Shown: one piece after another, positions 28,700 through 37,483 of the stretch
Position numbering within the stretch: the stretch's first letter is position 1
Layout of the letters: each line of letters starts with the position of its first letter
Source: DATBGO01 sp963695645
GTDB taxonomy: Bacteria > Actinomycetota > Actinomycetes > Streptosporangiales > Streptosporangiaceae
DNA: 64,000 nt
Reading direction: 5' to 3'
Assembly: GCA_963695645.1 (NCBI GenBank)
Contig: CAVOHC010000012.1
Coordinates: 186,001 to 250,000, forward strand
Notes under the pieces: model-generated
The model's database searches: none
Seen by the model: only the letters and a program-made list of their open reading frames with translations
Told to the model about the DNA's origin: nothing
Translations under genes and position numbers: made by a program

Positions 28700-30236
28700 T
28701 CATGCGGCTGGCCAGGCTCAGGTTGGCGGTGTTCTGGATCAGGCGGTTGCAGAACGTCTCGAGTTCCAGGCGCTGCCACTTGGCCGTGGGAGCGTGCAGG
28801 CTGGCGAACTCGGCCCAGACCATGACCAGGAAATGGCCCTTGATCTCCGTCTCTTCGAGTCCGGTCCCCCGGGTCAGGTGGCTGGCGGGTCCCTTGGCCG
28901 CCGCCAGCTGGGCGATGAAGTCGCCGCCGCCCGCCGCCTTGCCCGACCGCTCGGCAGCTGCCACGCTGGCCAGGTTGAGCACCCCGATCGTCCCCATCAG
29001 CTTGCTGTTGTGCGAGAGATAGCTCGCCCGCATGACCTGAGTGCATTTTCCCAGCCGGACGGCGGTCTGCAGCGCTGAGCCGATCACTGCCTTGGCACAG
29101 TCGGTCCCGTCGCGCTCGACGGTCCTGGCGTACCCGCTGCCTCCCGCGGTGAAGGCGGCAGGGAAGAGTTCGGTGAGGGTAAGCGGCTGCGGGTCGGCGG
29201 CCCGGTTCCGGATATGTCCCCAGCGGCCCAGCGACTGGGTGGCTGTCGGCGCGGCCGACTGCGGCTGGCTCTGCCCGCCAGCCGGGCGTTTCGGCGCCGC
29301 CGCGGCGTGGCCAGCGCCGTGGCGGCCGGCGCTGAACCAGAGGTACACGGCGATGCCCGCGCTGAGGGCAAACACCAGCCCGCAAGCGATCAGCAGCCCT
29401 CCGGCCCGCCTTCCGCCGCGCGCCCTGGCATGTGCGCGCCTAGGCTGCGGGCGGTCGGTGCGCGCCGCCGGGCTGCGCTGCGGTACCGCCTGGCGGCCCG
29501 TCTCAGCTTGCTGGCCGCCGGAGCCTGGCTGTGCTGCCCGGCTGCCCGCGGAGAGCGAGGCCTCGACGGATTCCCCGGACTCGGCCGAGGTGCCGTCAGC
29601 GGGATCGCTGACGGCAAGAACCGAATAGGCCGGCTGAGGGTAGCCAGGCTGGCCAGTCCATGTCTGGCCGGTCCATGGCTGGCCGGTCCGTGGCTGGCCG
29701 GTCCGTGGCTGGCCGGTCCGCGTCTCGCCGGTCCGTCGCTCGCCGGTCCGTGTCTCGCCGGTCCGTGTCTCGCCAACTGCCAGCCGGGCCTGGCCAGGCT
29801 CTGGATACCACGGCCCGGCGCGGTCGGCGGCCGGAGACTCCGGGTAGCCGGCTGCGGCCCGTCCGGCGGTTCCCTGGTGAGTATCCCGGTAGCCGTTATC
29901 TGCCTGGCTGGGCACCCGGTTCCACGCGGAGAACTGGCCCGGAGGATAGACGGGCGGCGGCTGGCCCGGAGCGGGCGGGTAGCCACGGACCGGGCCCTTG
30001 CCCGCCAGGCCCGCGGCTGGCTCGTGCCACCCGCCGCCCGGACCTGCGGCTTGGCAGGCCACCTCGGCTGCTGCAGGCTGATCGCCGGAATACCCGGGGA
30101 CGAAGAGCGACGAGCCGCCGAGGGCTGACTGCCGGCCGGCTTCCGATGGCTGCCCGGACAGCGCGCCATTCCGGCTGGCCGGCCCTTTCCGACCGCCGGC
30201 CCCGCGATCGGCGGACCTCTCACCCGGGTTGCGCAT
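28674..30236 (-). CDS. Single-pass membrane protein with disordered repeat-rich N-terminal half
   Basis: 520 residues, no named family recognised. Residues 1-300 are Pro/Gly/Gln/Arg rich and contain a run of TG(E/Q)xR five-residue units (about 150-190). An Arg-rich stretch precedes one membrane helix (GGLLIACGLVFALSAGIAVYLW, interrupted here), then an outside region of about 190 residues with two Cys pairs (DGTDCAKAVI, LGKCTQVM, ETFCNRL) that looks folded. Topology suggests an exported sensor or anchor domain. It converges on truA with a 26-bp tail overlap. The organisation resembles actinobacterial proteins with disordered cytosolic tails; role unknown. Confidence 0.75.
   Translation of the reverse strand: MRNPGERSADRGAGGRKGPASRNGALSGQPSEAGRQSALGGSSLFVPGYSGDQPAAAEVACQAAGPGGGWHEPAAGLAGKGPVRGYPPAPGQPPPVYPPGQFSAWNRVPSQADNGYRDTHQGTAGRAAAGYPESPAADRAGPWYPEPGQARLAVGETRTGETRTGERRTGETRTGQPRTGQPRTGQPWTGQTWTGQPGYPQPAYSVLAVSDPADGTSAESGESVEASLSAGSRAAQPGSGGQQAETGRQAVPQRSPAARTDRPQPRRAHARARGGRRAGGLLIACGLVFALSAGIAVYLWFSAGRHGAGHAAAAPKRPAGGQSQPQSAAPTATQSLGRWGHIRNRAADPQPLTLTELFPAAFTAGGSGYARTVERDGTDCAKAVIGSALQTAVRLGKCTQVMRASYLSHNSKLMGTIGVLNLASVAAAERSGKAAGGGDFIAQLAAAKGPASHLTRGTGLEETEIKGHFLVMVWAEFASLHAPTAKWQRLELETFCNRLIQNTANLSLASRMITGTPRTP
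29655..29780 (-). repeat. 15-bp minisatellite in the membrane protein gene
   Basis: Repeated CTGGCCGGTCCGTGG and CTCGCCGGTCCGTGT units on the plus strand encode RTGQP, WTGQT, RTGET and RTGER pentapeptides on the minus strand. About eight units. In-frame period, as in rplQ. Confidence 0.8.
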
Positions 30237-30369
30237 GCGGCGAGCGTATCGCTGCGTGCCCCGCGGTTAACCCCGTCGGCCGTATTGTCGGGATCTTCGG
30301 GTTCCGGTCCGCGACGTCCTGAAACGGCCCTGCTGACGGCTTCGCTGACCCGGCCCGCCAGGCACCGCT

Positions 30370-30399
30370 TTGACCGTCGTCACCCCAGGCCGGTATTCT
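30370..30399 (+). promoter_or_regulatory. Housekeeping promoter of rplM-rpsI
   Basis: TTGACC at 30370-30375 and TATTCT at 30394-30399 with an 18-bp spacer. Transcription would start near 30406, leaving about 140 nt of leader before rplM. The remaining DNA in 30237-30546 holds no gene; a divergent promoter for the membrane protein is not obvious. Confidence 0.7.
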
Positions 30400-30546
30400 G
30401 CTTGAGCGTCCATGTGCATCGGCATGCCCGCGCTGCCTGTTATCCGGTCAGCGCAGCGGCGGCCGGTGCCGCGGAGTCCCGCGCCTGGGCGGGCTTACCC
30501 CGGGCGAGGGCCAGGATTCAGGACTCACACGCGAAGGCTTATGACT

Positions 30547-31020
30547 GTGCGCACATTCAGCCCGAAAGCCAGTGACATCCACCGGCAGTGGCATGTCATC
30601 GATGCCTCTGACGTTGTCCTCGGCCGGCTCGCGAGCCAGGTCGCCCCGCTGCTGCGCGGCAAGCACAAGCCGATCTTCGCGCCGCACGTGGACACCGGCG
30701 ACTTCGTCATCGTCATCAACGCGGAGAAGGTCGCGCTGAGCGGGAACAAGCTCGCCGACAAGCGCGCGTACCGGCACTCCGGGTATCCGGGCGGGCTACG
30801 GTCAATTACCTATGGCGCGCTGCTGGCCAAGAACCCGGAGCGGGTGGTCGAGAAGGCCGTCAAGGGCATGCTGCCGAAGAACACGCTGGGCAGGCAGATG
30901 CTGCGCAAGCTCAAGGTGTACGCCGGGCCCGAGCATCCGCACAAGGCACAGCAGCCGGTCCCGTTCGAGATCACGCAGGTCGCGCAGCAGGCCGGTGCCA
31001 GCCGCACCGGCGCGAAGTAA
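30547..31020 (+). CDS. rplM: 50S ribosomal protein L13
   Basis: 157 residues. GAAGG at 30533-30537 lies 9 bp before GTG 30547, which gives (M)RTFSPKASDIHRQWHVID, the actinobacterial start; ATG at 30541 (3 bp from the same site) would add two residues. GKHKPIFAPHVDTGDFV and YRHSGYPGGLRS signatures are present. Early 50S assembly protein; paired with rpsI as in most bacteria. Confidence 0.96.
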   Translation: MRTFSPKASDIHRQWHVIDASDVVLGRLASQVAPLLRGKHKPIFAPHVDTGDFVIVINAEKVALSGNKLADKRAYRHSGYPGGLRSITYGALLAKNPERVVEKAVKGMLPKNTLGRQMLRKLKVYAGPEHPHKAQQPVPFEITQVAQQAGASRTGAK

Positions 31021-31053
31021 CCAGAGCCGATCAGGAAGCACGAGGAAGACGAC

Positions 31054-31590
31054 GTGGCTGAGCCCACTGACGCGCAGGATCCCGAAGCGGGAGCAGGCGC
31101 CGAGCCCGAGCAGAACGCTGGGGAGCACGTGTCGGAGTACACCACCGAGACAGGTGACACTGCGCCTGGCGGGCCGGCCCGGCAGGCCCGCAAGCCGGTC
31201 GTTACCGGGAACGCCCTGGGCACCGGCCGGCGCAAGGAGGCCATCGCGCGGGTCCGCATCCTGCCCGGCACGGGGAAATGGCAGATTAACGACCGGTCGC
31301 TGGACGAGTACTTCCCGAACAAGCTGCACCAGCAGCTCATCAGCGAGCCCTTCGTGACGCTCGGGGCCGACGATCAGTTTGACGTGGTCGCGCGGATCAC
31401 CGGCGGCGGCGTCACCGGGCAGGCCGGCGCGCTGCGGCTCGGCATTGCCAGGGCGCTGATTCTCGTCGACCCGGACAGCCGTCCGACCCTGAAGAGGGCC
31501 GGCTTCCTGACCAGGGACGCTAGGGTCAAGGAGCGGAAGAAGTACGGGCTGAAGAAGGCACGCAAGGCGCCGCAGTACTCAAAGCGCTGA
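31054..31590 (+). CDS. rpsI: 30S ribosomal protein S9 with acidic N-terminal extension
   Basis: 178 residues. The core begins near residue 50 (GNALGTGRRKEAIARVRILPG) and ends KKARKAPQYSKR, whose last Arg reaches the P-site tRNA in the family. The first 48 residues are acidic and Ala/Gly/Thr rich. GTG start after GAGGAAGACGAC. Confidence 0.96.
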   Translation: MAEPTDAQDPEAGAGAEPEQNAGEHVSEYTTETGDTAPGGPARQARKPVVTGNALGTGRRKEAIARVRILPGTGKWQINDRSLDEYFPNKLHQQLISEPFVTLGADDQFDVVARITGGGVTGQAGALRLGIARALILVDPDSRPTLKRAGFLTRDARVKERKKYGLKKARKAPQYSKR

Positions 31591-31649
31591 ACCGCGCCGC
31601 TGCCGTTGAGGTCAGCGCCGTAAAAACCCGGATGACCAGGGGTGATCCA

Positions 31650-33089
31650 TTGGGTCGGCTGTTCGGTACGGACGGTGTTCGAGGAGTTGCGGGGCGTGAT
31701 CTCACGGCCCGGTTCGCAACCGATCTCGCTGCAGCTGCCGCAGTGGTCTTGCCCGGCACTGGCGACCTGGCCAGTAACGGCAACGGCGACCGCGCCAGCC
31801 ACGCGGGCCGCACCGGCCACGCGGGCGGCACACCACTACGCGGGCGCCGTCGCCCGAGGGCGCTCGTGGGCCGCGATCCCCGGGCTTCTGGCCAGTTCCT
31901 CGAGGCCGCGGTGGTGGCGGGCCTGGCCGGGGCCGGCGTGGACGTGCTCAGCCTCGGCGTGGTGCCGACACCTGCCGTCGCTTACCTGACCGGGGCCCTC
32001 GCCGCTGACTTCGGGGTGATGCTGTCCGCGAGCCACAACCCGGCTCCCGACAACGGGATCAAGTTCTTCGCCCGCGGCGGGCTGAAGCTGCCCGACGCGG
32101 TGGAAGATGAGATAGAACGCAGCCTCGGGGCCCAGCCCGGCTCCGGCCCTGATGGCCTGCCCGCGGCCGGCTTCGGCCGGGTCACCGACGCTTCCACCGA
32201 GATCGGCCGCTATCTCACGCATCTGCTTTCCACGCTTCCTGAGCCCGGCGGCGATACCCCGCTGAACGGGATGCGCGTCGTGGTCGACTGTGCTCATGGC
32301 GCCGCCTACGATGTCGCGCCGCGGCTGCTGCGCCGTGCGGGGGCCGAAGTGGTCACGATCGGCGCCGAGCCGGACGGGGACAACATCAATTCCGGTTGCG
32401 GCTCGACGAGCCTCGGCGCCTTGTCGGCCGCGGTAACAGCGCACGGCGCCGACGCCGGCATCGCTTATGACGGCGACGCCGACCGGTGCCTGGCAGTCGA
32501 TGCGGACGGCCAGGTGATCGACGGTGACCAGATCCTCGCGGTGCTGGCGTTGTCCATGCGGGACGAGGGCCGGCTGGTCGGCAACACCGTCGTCGCCACC
32601 GTGATGTCCAATCTGGGATTCCGGCTGGCGATGCGGGACGCGGGCATCGAGGTGGTGGAGACGCCGGTCGGGGACAGGTACCTGCTGGCCGCCATGCTGG
32701 GCGGCAGGTTCGCGCTCGGCGGCGAGCAGTCTGGTCACATCATCATGCTCGACCATGCGACGACCGGCGACGGCCTGCTCACCAGCCTGCAGCTGCTCGG
32801 GGTCGCGGCTGGCCGCGGCCAGCCGCTTGGCGAGCTTGCGAAGGTGATGACCAGGTACCCGCAGGTGCTCATCAACATCCCCGGGGTGGACAAGTCCCTG
32901 GTCGCCTCTTCGCCCGAGCTCACCGACGCGGTGCGGGGGGCCGAGCGGGAACTTGGCGAGTCAGGCCGCGTGCTGGTGCGGCCGAGCGGGACGGAGGACG
33001 CGGTCCGGATCATGGTCGAGGCCGTTGACGCCGGCCAGGCGCGCCGGCTTGCCGATGCACTCGGCGCCGTGGTGCGGGGATTTGCGTGA
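31650..33089 (+). CDS. glmM: Phosphoglucosamine mutase
   Basis: Makes glucosamine-1-phosphate for peptidoglycan and other glycans; 479 residues from TTG. TTG 31650 is preferred because AGGGGTGA lies 4 bp upstream and the protein begins (M)GRLFGTDGVRG; ATG 31632 is an alternative. Catalytic phosphoserine loop LSASHNPAPDNGIKFF, metal site YDGDADRC and sugar loop GGEQSGHI are present. About 28 residues rich in Gly/Ala/His are inserted near residue 45. Third gene after rplM-rpsI. Confidence 0.95.
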   Translation: MGRLFGTDGVRGVAGRDLTARFATDLAAAAAVVLPGTGDLASNGNGDRASHAGRTGHAGGTPLRGRRRPRALVGRDPRASGQFLEAAVVAGLAGAGVDVLSLGVVPTPAVAYLTGALAADFGVMLSASHNPAPDNGIKFFARGGLKLPDAVEDEIERSLGAQPGSGPDGLPAAGFGRVTDASTEIGRYLTHLLSTLPEPGGDTPLNGMRVVVDCAHGAAYDVAPRLLRRAGAEVVTIGAEPDGDNINSGCGSTSLGALSAAVTAHGADAGIAYDGDADRCLAVDADGQVIDGDQILAVLALSMRDEGRLVGNTVVATVMSNLGFRLAMRDAGIEVVETPVGDRYLLAAMLGGRFALGGEQSGHIIMLDHATTGDGLLTSLQLLGVAAGRGQPLGELAKVMTRYPQVLINIPGVDKSLVASSPELTDAVRGAERELGESGRVLVRPSGTEDAVRIMVEAVDAGQARRLADALGAVVRGFA

Positions 33090-33646
33090 GCACATCGGGC
33101 CCGGCTGCCCGGCTGCCCGGGGCTCGCGGGATCCTGCAGCTGGCTGATCCGAATCCACGCATGGAAGCCTAGATCCAGCCAGCCCGGCCAGCCACCAGTT
33201 ATTGCGCCGCCGCAGCCAATCCCGCCGCGACGCGAGACCATCCTCAGCACGCCAGCCAGCTGCCGGTGAATTAACAACTCAGGACATTAGCCGGAATGTG
33301 CGGAATCGGGAGGCGCCGGCCATCGGCAAGCGCTCGGCGTGCGGAGTGAGCCGCGCGCCTTGCCCGCTGGCCGCGACGTCCGCTGAGCGGCGATTCGGCG
33401 GGCGATGGCTGCGGCACGGGTTCCGCAGCAGTGCCCAAAACGTACGCCATGGTGCCGCAACTGGGGGTTTGCTAGCCTGAGAACTTCTGGATCGTCCCGG
33501 GGGGGATCACATGGCCGCTTGGCCGCTGAAGATCAGCCGCTCCATCACCGGGCGGTCGCGGCTCGGGTTGCAGCGGCGGCGTGATTGCGTGCTCATTGAC
33601 ACTCCGCCAAGTCCGTTATTCGCCGCATTTTACCGGATAGAGCGAT
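33090..33646. other. Intergenic region downstream of glmM, possible promoter at its end
   Basis: 557 bp without a credible gene. A perfect TTGACA occurs at 33596-33601, with only a weak -10 (TATTCG at 33617, 15-bp spacer) before the coiled-coil gene; TAGCCT at 33473 is another isolated -10-like word. A 92-codon open frame at 33202-33480 has the Arg/Ala composition of a chance frame. In many actinobacteria coaA and glmS lie in this neighbourhood; neither is seen. Confidence 0.4.
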
Positions 33647-34960
33647 ATGCAGCCTGATATTGATGCCCAGCCCGGCGACGTTCTCGAGAGGACCCCGCCG
33701 GTCTTCGTCCGGGTCCTGCGCGGCTATGACTCGCAGCAGGTCGATGATTACCTGAAGCAGATCGACGGCGTGCTGCGCCGGCAACGTGAGCAGCTGCAGG
33801 CCCTGCGCCGGGAGCTGGCTGACGTGCTGCGCCACGCGCAGGAGCAGGATCGCCCGGGCGCCGGGCTCGGGTCGCGGGTCGACCGGCAGCTCCGGCTGGC
33901 GAAGGAGCAGCAGGACGAGATTCTCCACGAGGCCAAGTCCACGGCCACGGAGGTCGAGGCGAAAGCTAGGGCCAAGGCGGACCAAGTCCGTGCGGCGGCC
34001 AGGAAAGAGGCAGCCGAGCTGCGAGCGGACGCAAAGCGGGAAACTGACGAGTTGCGGTTGTCCGCCGAGCGTGAGATCGAGGCGACCAGGACAAGTGCCC
34101 GGCGTGCGGCGGACGATCTGGCGTCGACTACCGAGCGCGAGGCGGCCGAACTCCGCGCGACGGCTGAGCGCGAGGCGGCGGAGCGCGCCGCGGGCGAGGG
34201 GGAGATATCGGGGCTCCGGGACAGCACAGAGCGCGAGGTCGCGCAGCTGAAGGAGGCCGCCGAGCAGGAGCGGAACGAGATCCTCGCCACCTCGCTGCGT
34301 GAAGTTGACGAGATGCTCAGCGAGGCGCGGCGGATCCTGGCGGAAAGCGAGGCGCAGCGGGCTCAGGCTAAGGAAGAGTTCGATAGGCGATTCGCCCCGC
34401 AGCGCGAGGAAGCGGAGCGGCAGGGTACCGAGCGGCTCGCCGCGGCGACAGCCGTGACCCGCAAGCTCGTGTCCGAGGCTGAGCAGCAGGCAGCAGCGGC
34501 AGCGGAGCGGGCCGCCACGGCCGGCAGCCAGGCCGAGCACGCCAGCCGGGACGCCGATCAGTACGCAGAGCAACTGGTCACCAGCGCGAGGAAGAATGCG
34601 GATGACGTTGTCGGGCAGGCCGAGGCTCAGGCCGCTCAGCTCCTTGCCGCGGCCAGGTCCGAGGCCGAGCGGCAGCGCCGGATCACCCAGCGCTATGTCG
34701 ACGAGCTTAACGGCCAGAAAGAGGACGTGACCGCGGACCTCGCGCAGGTCAGTGAGCTGCTCGGAGCGCAGATGCCAAGACTGGCAGACGCCTTGCGGCG
34801 CTCGCCAGCCGGGCGCTCCGGCCGGAGCAAGCAGCAGGCCGACGCGCCGGTTGCCCCGCTACGCGCCGACGCCGCGCCAGGACCCGGGCTGGCCGGTGAG
34901 GACGCGAGCGCCGGTGCGAATACGCCGCCGGCGAGTGCGCCGGCCCAATCCGGCGGGTAA
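33647..34960 (+). CDS. DivIVA-domain coiled-coil protein
   Basis: 437 residues. Residues 20-55 (PVFVRVLRGYDSQQVDDYLKQ) match the DivIVA membrane-binding N-terminal module. Residues 60-390 are a long Ala/Glu/Arg coiled coil with many EREA(A/I)E repeats, followed by a Pro/Ala-rich tail. The form recalls polar growth scaffold proteins of filamentous actinobacteria (Wag31/DivIVA, Scy, FilP families), though identity to any one cannot be claimed. No transmembrane helix. It stands between glmM and the polysaccharide locus; a role in placing wall or glycan synthesis is inference from context only. Confidence 0.75.
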   Translation: MQPDIDAQPGDVLERTPPVFVRVLRGYDSQQVDDYLKQIDGVLRRQREQLQALRRELADVLRHAQEQDRPGAGLGSRVDRQLRLAKEQQDEILHEAKSTATEVEAKARAKADQVRAAARKEAAELRADAKRETDELRLSAEREIEATRTSARRAADDLASTTEREAAELRATAEREAAERAAGEGEISGLRDSTEREVAQLKEAAEQERNEILATSLREVDEMLSEARRILAESEAQRAQAKEEFDRRFAPQREEAERQGTERLAAATAVTRKLVSEAEQQAAAAAERAATAGSQAEHASRDADQYAEQLVTSARKNADDVVGQAEAQAAQLLAAARSEAERQRRITQRYVDELNGQKEDVTADLAQVSELLGAQMPRLADALRRSPAGRSGRSKQQADAPVAPLRADAAPGPGLAGEDASAGANTPPASAPAQSGG

Positions 34961-34975
34961 GGCGGCCAATGCGGG

Positions 34976-35728
34976 TTAGCGGGCGGCGGCCTGGGCGGCC
35001 GCCGGGAGCGGGCGAGCAGGGTGGTCGGCATAGGCCGGGCGGCGCGGTGACCGGATCTTCCGTACCTCGCACGGAGCAGCAGTCCGGACGTCTTCCGACC
35101 AAACGTCGGGCAGCCGGTGACGTACCGCGAACGACACCGCTTCAAGCCGCGAATGCACGCCGAGCTTGGTGAGCACGGACTGCAGATGGCTGCGCACGGT
35201 GGTCTTGGACACCCCGAGCCGTTCCACCATGGCCGTGGTGTCGAGACCCTCGATCAGCATGAGCAGGCACTCCCGCTCGCGGCTGGTGAGCTGGGCAGCA
35301 ACGCGGCGGCTGGTTTCGGCCTGCACGGACCGCACCGGGGCGGCAGGGACATCGACGACGGTCCCGCCGTGCTGGATGCGGGCAAGCGCCGAGACAACGG
35401 CCTCCAGCCCGCGCGACTGGTGCACGTATCCGCAGGCCCCGGCGTCCAGCGCCCGGCTTACCGCCTGGGCGCCCCGATCAGCTCCGAGCACCAGGACGGC
35501 GGTGCCGGGGCTCACCGCGAGCACGCTGCCGATGCTCTCGGCTGCGTCATCGTCGGTCGACGGCATGCGGTCGATCAGGCAGGCATCGGGCTGCTCACGG
35601 CAGACCGAGGCAACCATCTCGGCGCGGCTGGCGGCCACTGCCCGGGTCACGTACCCGTACTGCGTCAGCGCAGTGGACAGCGCGTCCAGGAAGACGACGT
35701 GATCGTCACCGAGTACCAGGCTGGTCAC
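34976..35728 (-). CDS. LuxR/NarL-type response regulator, atypical receiver
   Basis: 250 residues from the GTG at 35728 (first residues (M)TSLVLGDDHVVFLDALSTAL). An upstream open extension to 35908 lacks domain content. The receiver keeps the acidic pair (GDDH) and the phosphoacceptor Asp in DACLIDRMP, but the switch Thr and the invariant Lys are not found (VLVLGADRG, GYVHQSRG). The C-terminal HTH (LTSRERECLLMLIEGL, TTAMVERLGVSKTTVRSHLQ) is complete. No histidine kinase is adjacent. It probably regulates the polysaccharide locus. Confidence 0.85.
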   Translation of the reverse strand: MTSLVLGDDHVVFLDALSTALTQYGYVTRAVAASRAEMVASVCREQPDACLIDRMPSTDDDAAESIGSVLAVSPGTAVLVLGADRGAQAVSRALDAGACGYVHQSRGLEAVVSALARIQHGGTVVDVPAAPVRSVQAETSRRVAAQLTSRERECLLMLIEGLDTTAMVERLGVSKTTVRSHLQSVLTKLGVHSRLEAVSFAVRHRLPDVWSEDVRTAAPCEVRKIRSPRRPAYADHPARPLPAAAQAAAR

Positions 35729-36080
35729 CGGCCCGCACCTGCCAATCCAGGCGGGCTGCAGGCCCGGGCCGGCAGCGTCGCCCCGCACTCCCGCGTCACG
35801 GCAGTTGCCGTGCCGCCACCACGATCCGGCCGACCCCGGGCCGCGCATCGACTCACTGTCTCGCCCCCAATACCCCGTCGGGTACTTGTCGGCCCCGGCT
35901 GCTGGCACAGCCGACCGGTTAATAGCAGGAACCGCGCGAAGAGCAATTTAGCGGCTGCGCGTTTACCACACCGATAAGACGCCCGTACGCGTGCGATCGT
36001 TTACGAATCGCCGTAATCGGCCTGCCTAGGAGGCCAAGAAGGCGAGTTATCCGCTTTCGCGGCACTTCTCCGTACTTCTT

Positions 36081-36103
36081 CCAGATTTAACTGGATTATA
36101 CCA
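36081..36103 (-). promoter_or_regulatory. Extended -10 promoter with adjoining inverted repeat
   Basis: On the minus strand TGGTATAAT (36095-36103) is a perfect extended -10; no -35 is needed in that class and none is seen. Directly downstream lies CCAGATTTAACTGG (36081-36094), an imperfect palindrome placed at the start site, as an operator would be. It reads towards the first response regulator, whose start is about 360 bp away. The 35729-36256 region is unusually AT-rich and has no gene. Confidence 0.45.
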
Positions 36104-36256
36104 TATTGATCGCTACGCCACTCTGGCGCTGCGGCAGCGCCAATCTGCAGGCCCCGGGGGCGGAGGCCGCCGGCGGGGGCGGCACGCAGCCGCTCACTCG
36201 CGAGTGCCCTCGACCCGGATCCGCGCCTGACCAGCGCGCACCTGACGGCTGCGTGG

Positions 36257-37483
36257 TCAGGCCGGGGCATTCTCGCGGATGGCATCGGCGGAAACATAGG
36301 CCGCCGCGAGCGCGTCCCGCAGGTCCTGCTGCCCGTAACGGTCGCCCACGCGGGCGTGGGCAGTCTCGGCCATCCGGGCGGCGGCCTCGGGCGAGTCGAG
36401 CAGGGACCGGATCGCGGATGCCAGCAGGCGGGGCCGCCGCGGTGGCACCAGCAGGCCCGTCGATCCGGGCAGCACCAGATCGGGGACGGCGTTGACGGAC
36501 GTCGCGACGACCGGGACTCCGCAGATCATGGCTTCCACGATCGCGGTGGGCAGCCCTTCATACCGGCTCGGCAGGACAAAGACGTCCAGTGCCGGAAGCA
36601 CATCGAGAATGTCGGTACGCTCGCCCGCCAGCATGATCCGGGCGGCCCGCCGGGCGGCCCGCCGGGCGACGCGCTCGGCGAGATCTCCGCCGCCGATCCA
36701 GATGCCGGTCACATCCGGACGGCCGACCTCGGCAATGGCGTCCACGAAGTCCTCGGGTGCCTTCTGGTAGGTCAGCCGGCCTACCGCGCCGACGACAGTG
36801 GCCGTCGCCGGCAGGCCAAGCGCCGCGCGGGCGCGCCGGCGTGCCGCTGGATCGCGAGCGGCCATGCTGGCCCTTATCCGTTCCGGGCCGCCCACCGTCA
36901 CGCCGATCGTGCGAACCCGGTCCGGTGCGATCAGCTCACGGGCCACCGCCTCGGCGGCTACCCCGCTGCCTACGCAGAGCGCCAGGTCGGTGAACCGGCC
37001 AAGGTGCCGCTCGATGGAGACATAGGCGCGGCGCCGCGGCGCTGACTGGAACTGATGGAACGGGAATCCGTGGAAAGTGTGCACGATCCAGGGGACTCCC
37101 GCGCGGCGGGCGGCCATCCGGCCGATGGTGCCTGCCTTGGCGCAGTGCGTGTGGACAACCTGGAAGGCCCGCTGCCGGAACAACAGTTCCAGGCGCCGCA
37201 GGGCCAGCAGGTCGCTGCGGGGAGCGATGGGCGCGCGCAGCGCTGGCTCGATCACCACCTCGATCCCGGATTCGGCGGCTTCGTCAAGCAGGCCGTCTCC
37301 GCTGCCCGTCACGATCGTGGGCTGGAAGCTCTCCCAGTCGATGACCTGCGCCCCGCGCAGCGCGAGCACTCCGGCCCCGCCTTCTAGCCTGGTGATCACA
37401 GTCGCCACCCGAATCGGCCGGTCAGGCACCCCTGATCGCTGCGGTGCGGGCCCCGCACCGGCCCGGGCCGGTGCGGCAGTCAC
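36257..37483 (-). CDS. GT4-family glycosyltransferase
   Basis: 408 residues from GTG 37483, which overlaps the stop of the upstream regulator as GTGA. The start of the domain is RVATVITRLEGGAG with a Gly-rich acceptor loop; VVHTHCAKAGTIGRMAARRA is the N-domain, and the C-domain nucleotide-sugar site shows VGRLTYQKAPEDFV and PSRYEGLPTAIVEAM (EX7E), with GLLVPP. Retaining transferase using a nucleotide sugar, probably on a lipid-linked acceptor at the inner face of the membrane. A longer open frame upstream is a shadow over the regulator gene. Confidence 0.9.
   Translation of the reverse strand: MTAAPARAGAGPAPQRSGVPDRPIRVATVITRLEGGAGVLALRGAQVIDWESFQPTIVTGSGDGLLDEAAESGIEVVIEPALRAPIAPRSDLLALRRLELLFRQRAFQVVHTHCAKAGTIGRMAARRAGVPWIVHTFHGFPFHQFQSAPRRRAYVSIERHLGRFTDLALCVGSGVAAEAVARELIAPDRVRTIGVTVGGPERIRASMAARDPAARRRARAALGLPATATVVGAVGRLTYQKAPEDFVDAIAEVGRPDVTGIWIGGGDLAERVARRAARRAARIMLAGERTDILDVLPALDVFVLPSRYEGLPTAIVEAMICGVPVVATSVNAVPDLVLPGSTGLLVPPRRPRLLASAIRSLLDSPEAAARMAETAHARVGDRYGQQDLRDALAAAYVSADAIRENAPA

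Noticed and set aside
33202..33480. 92-codon plus-strand frame after glmM
   Set aside because: No ribosome site, chance-like composition.
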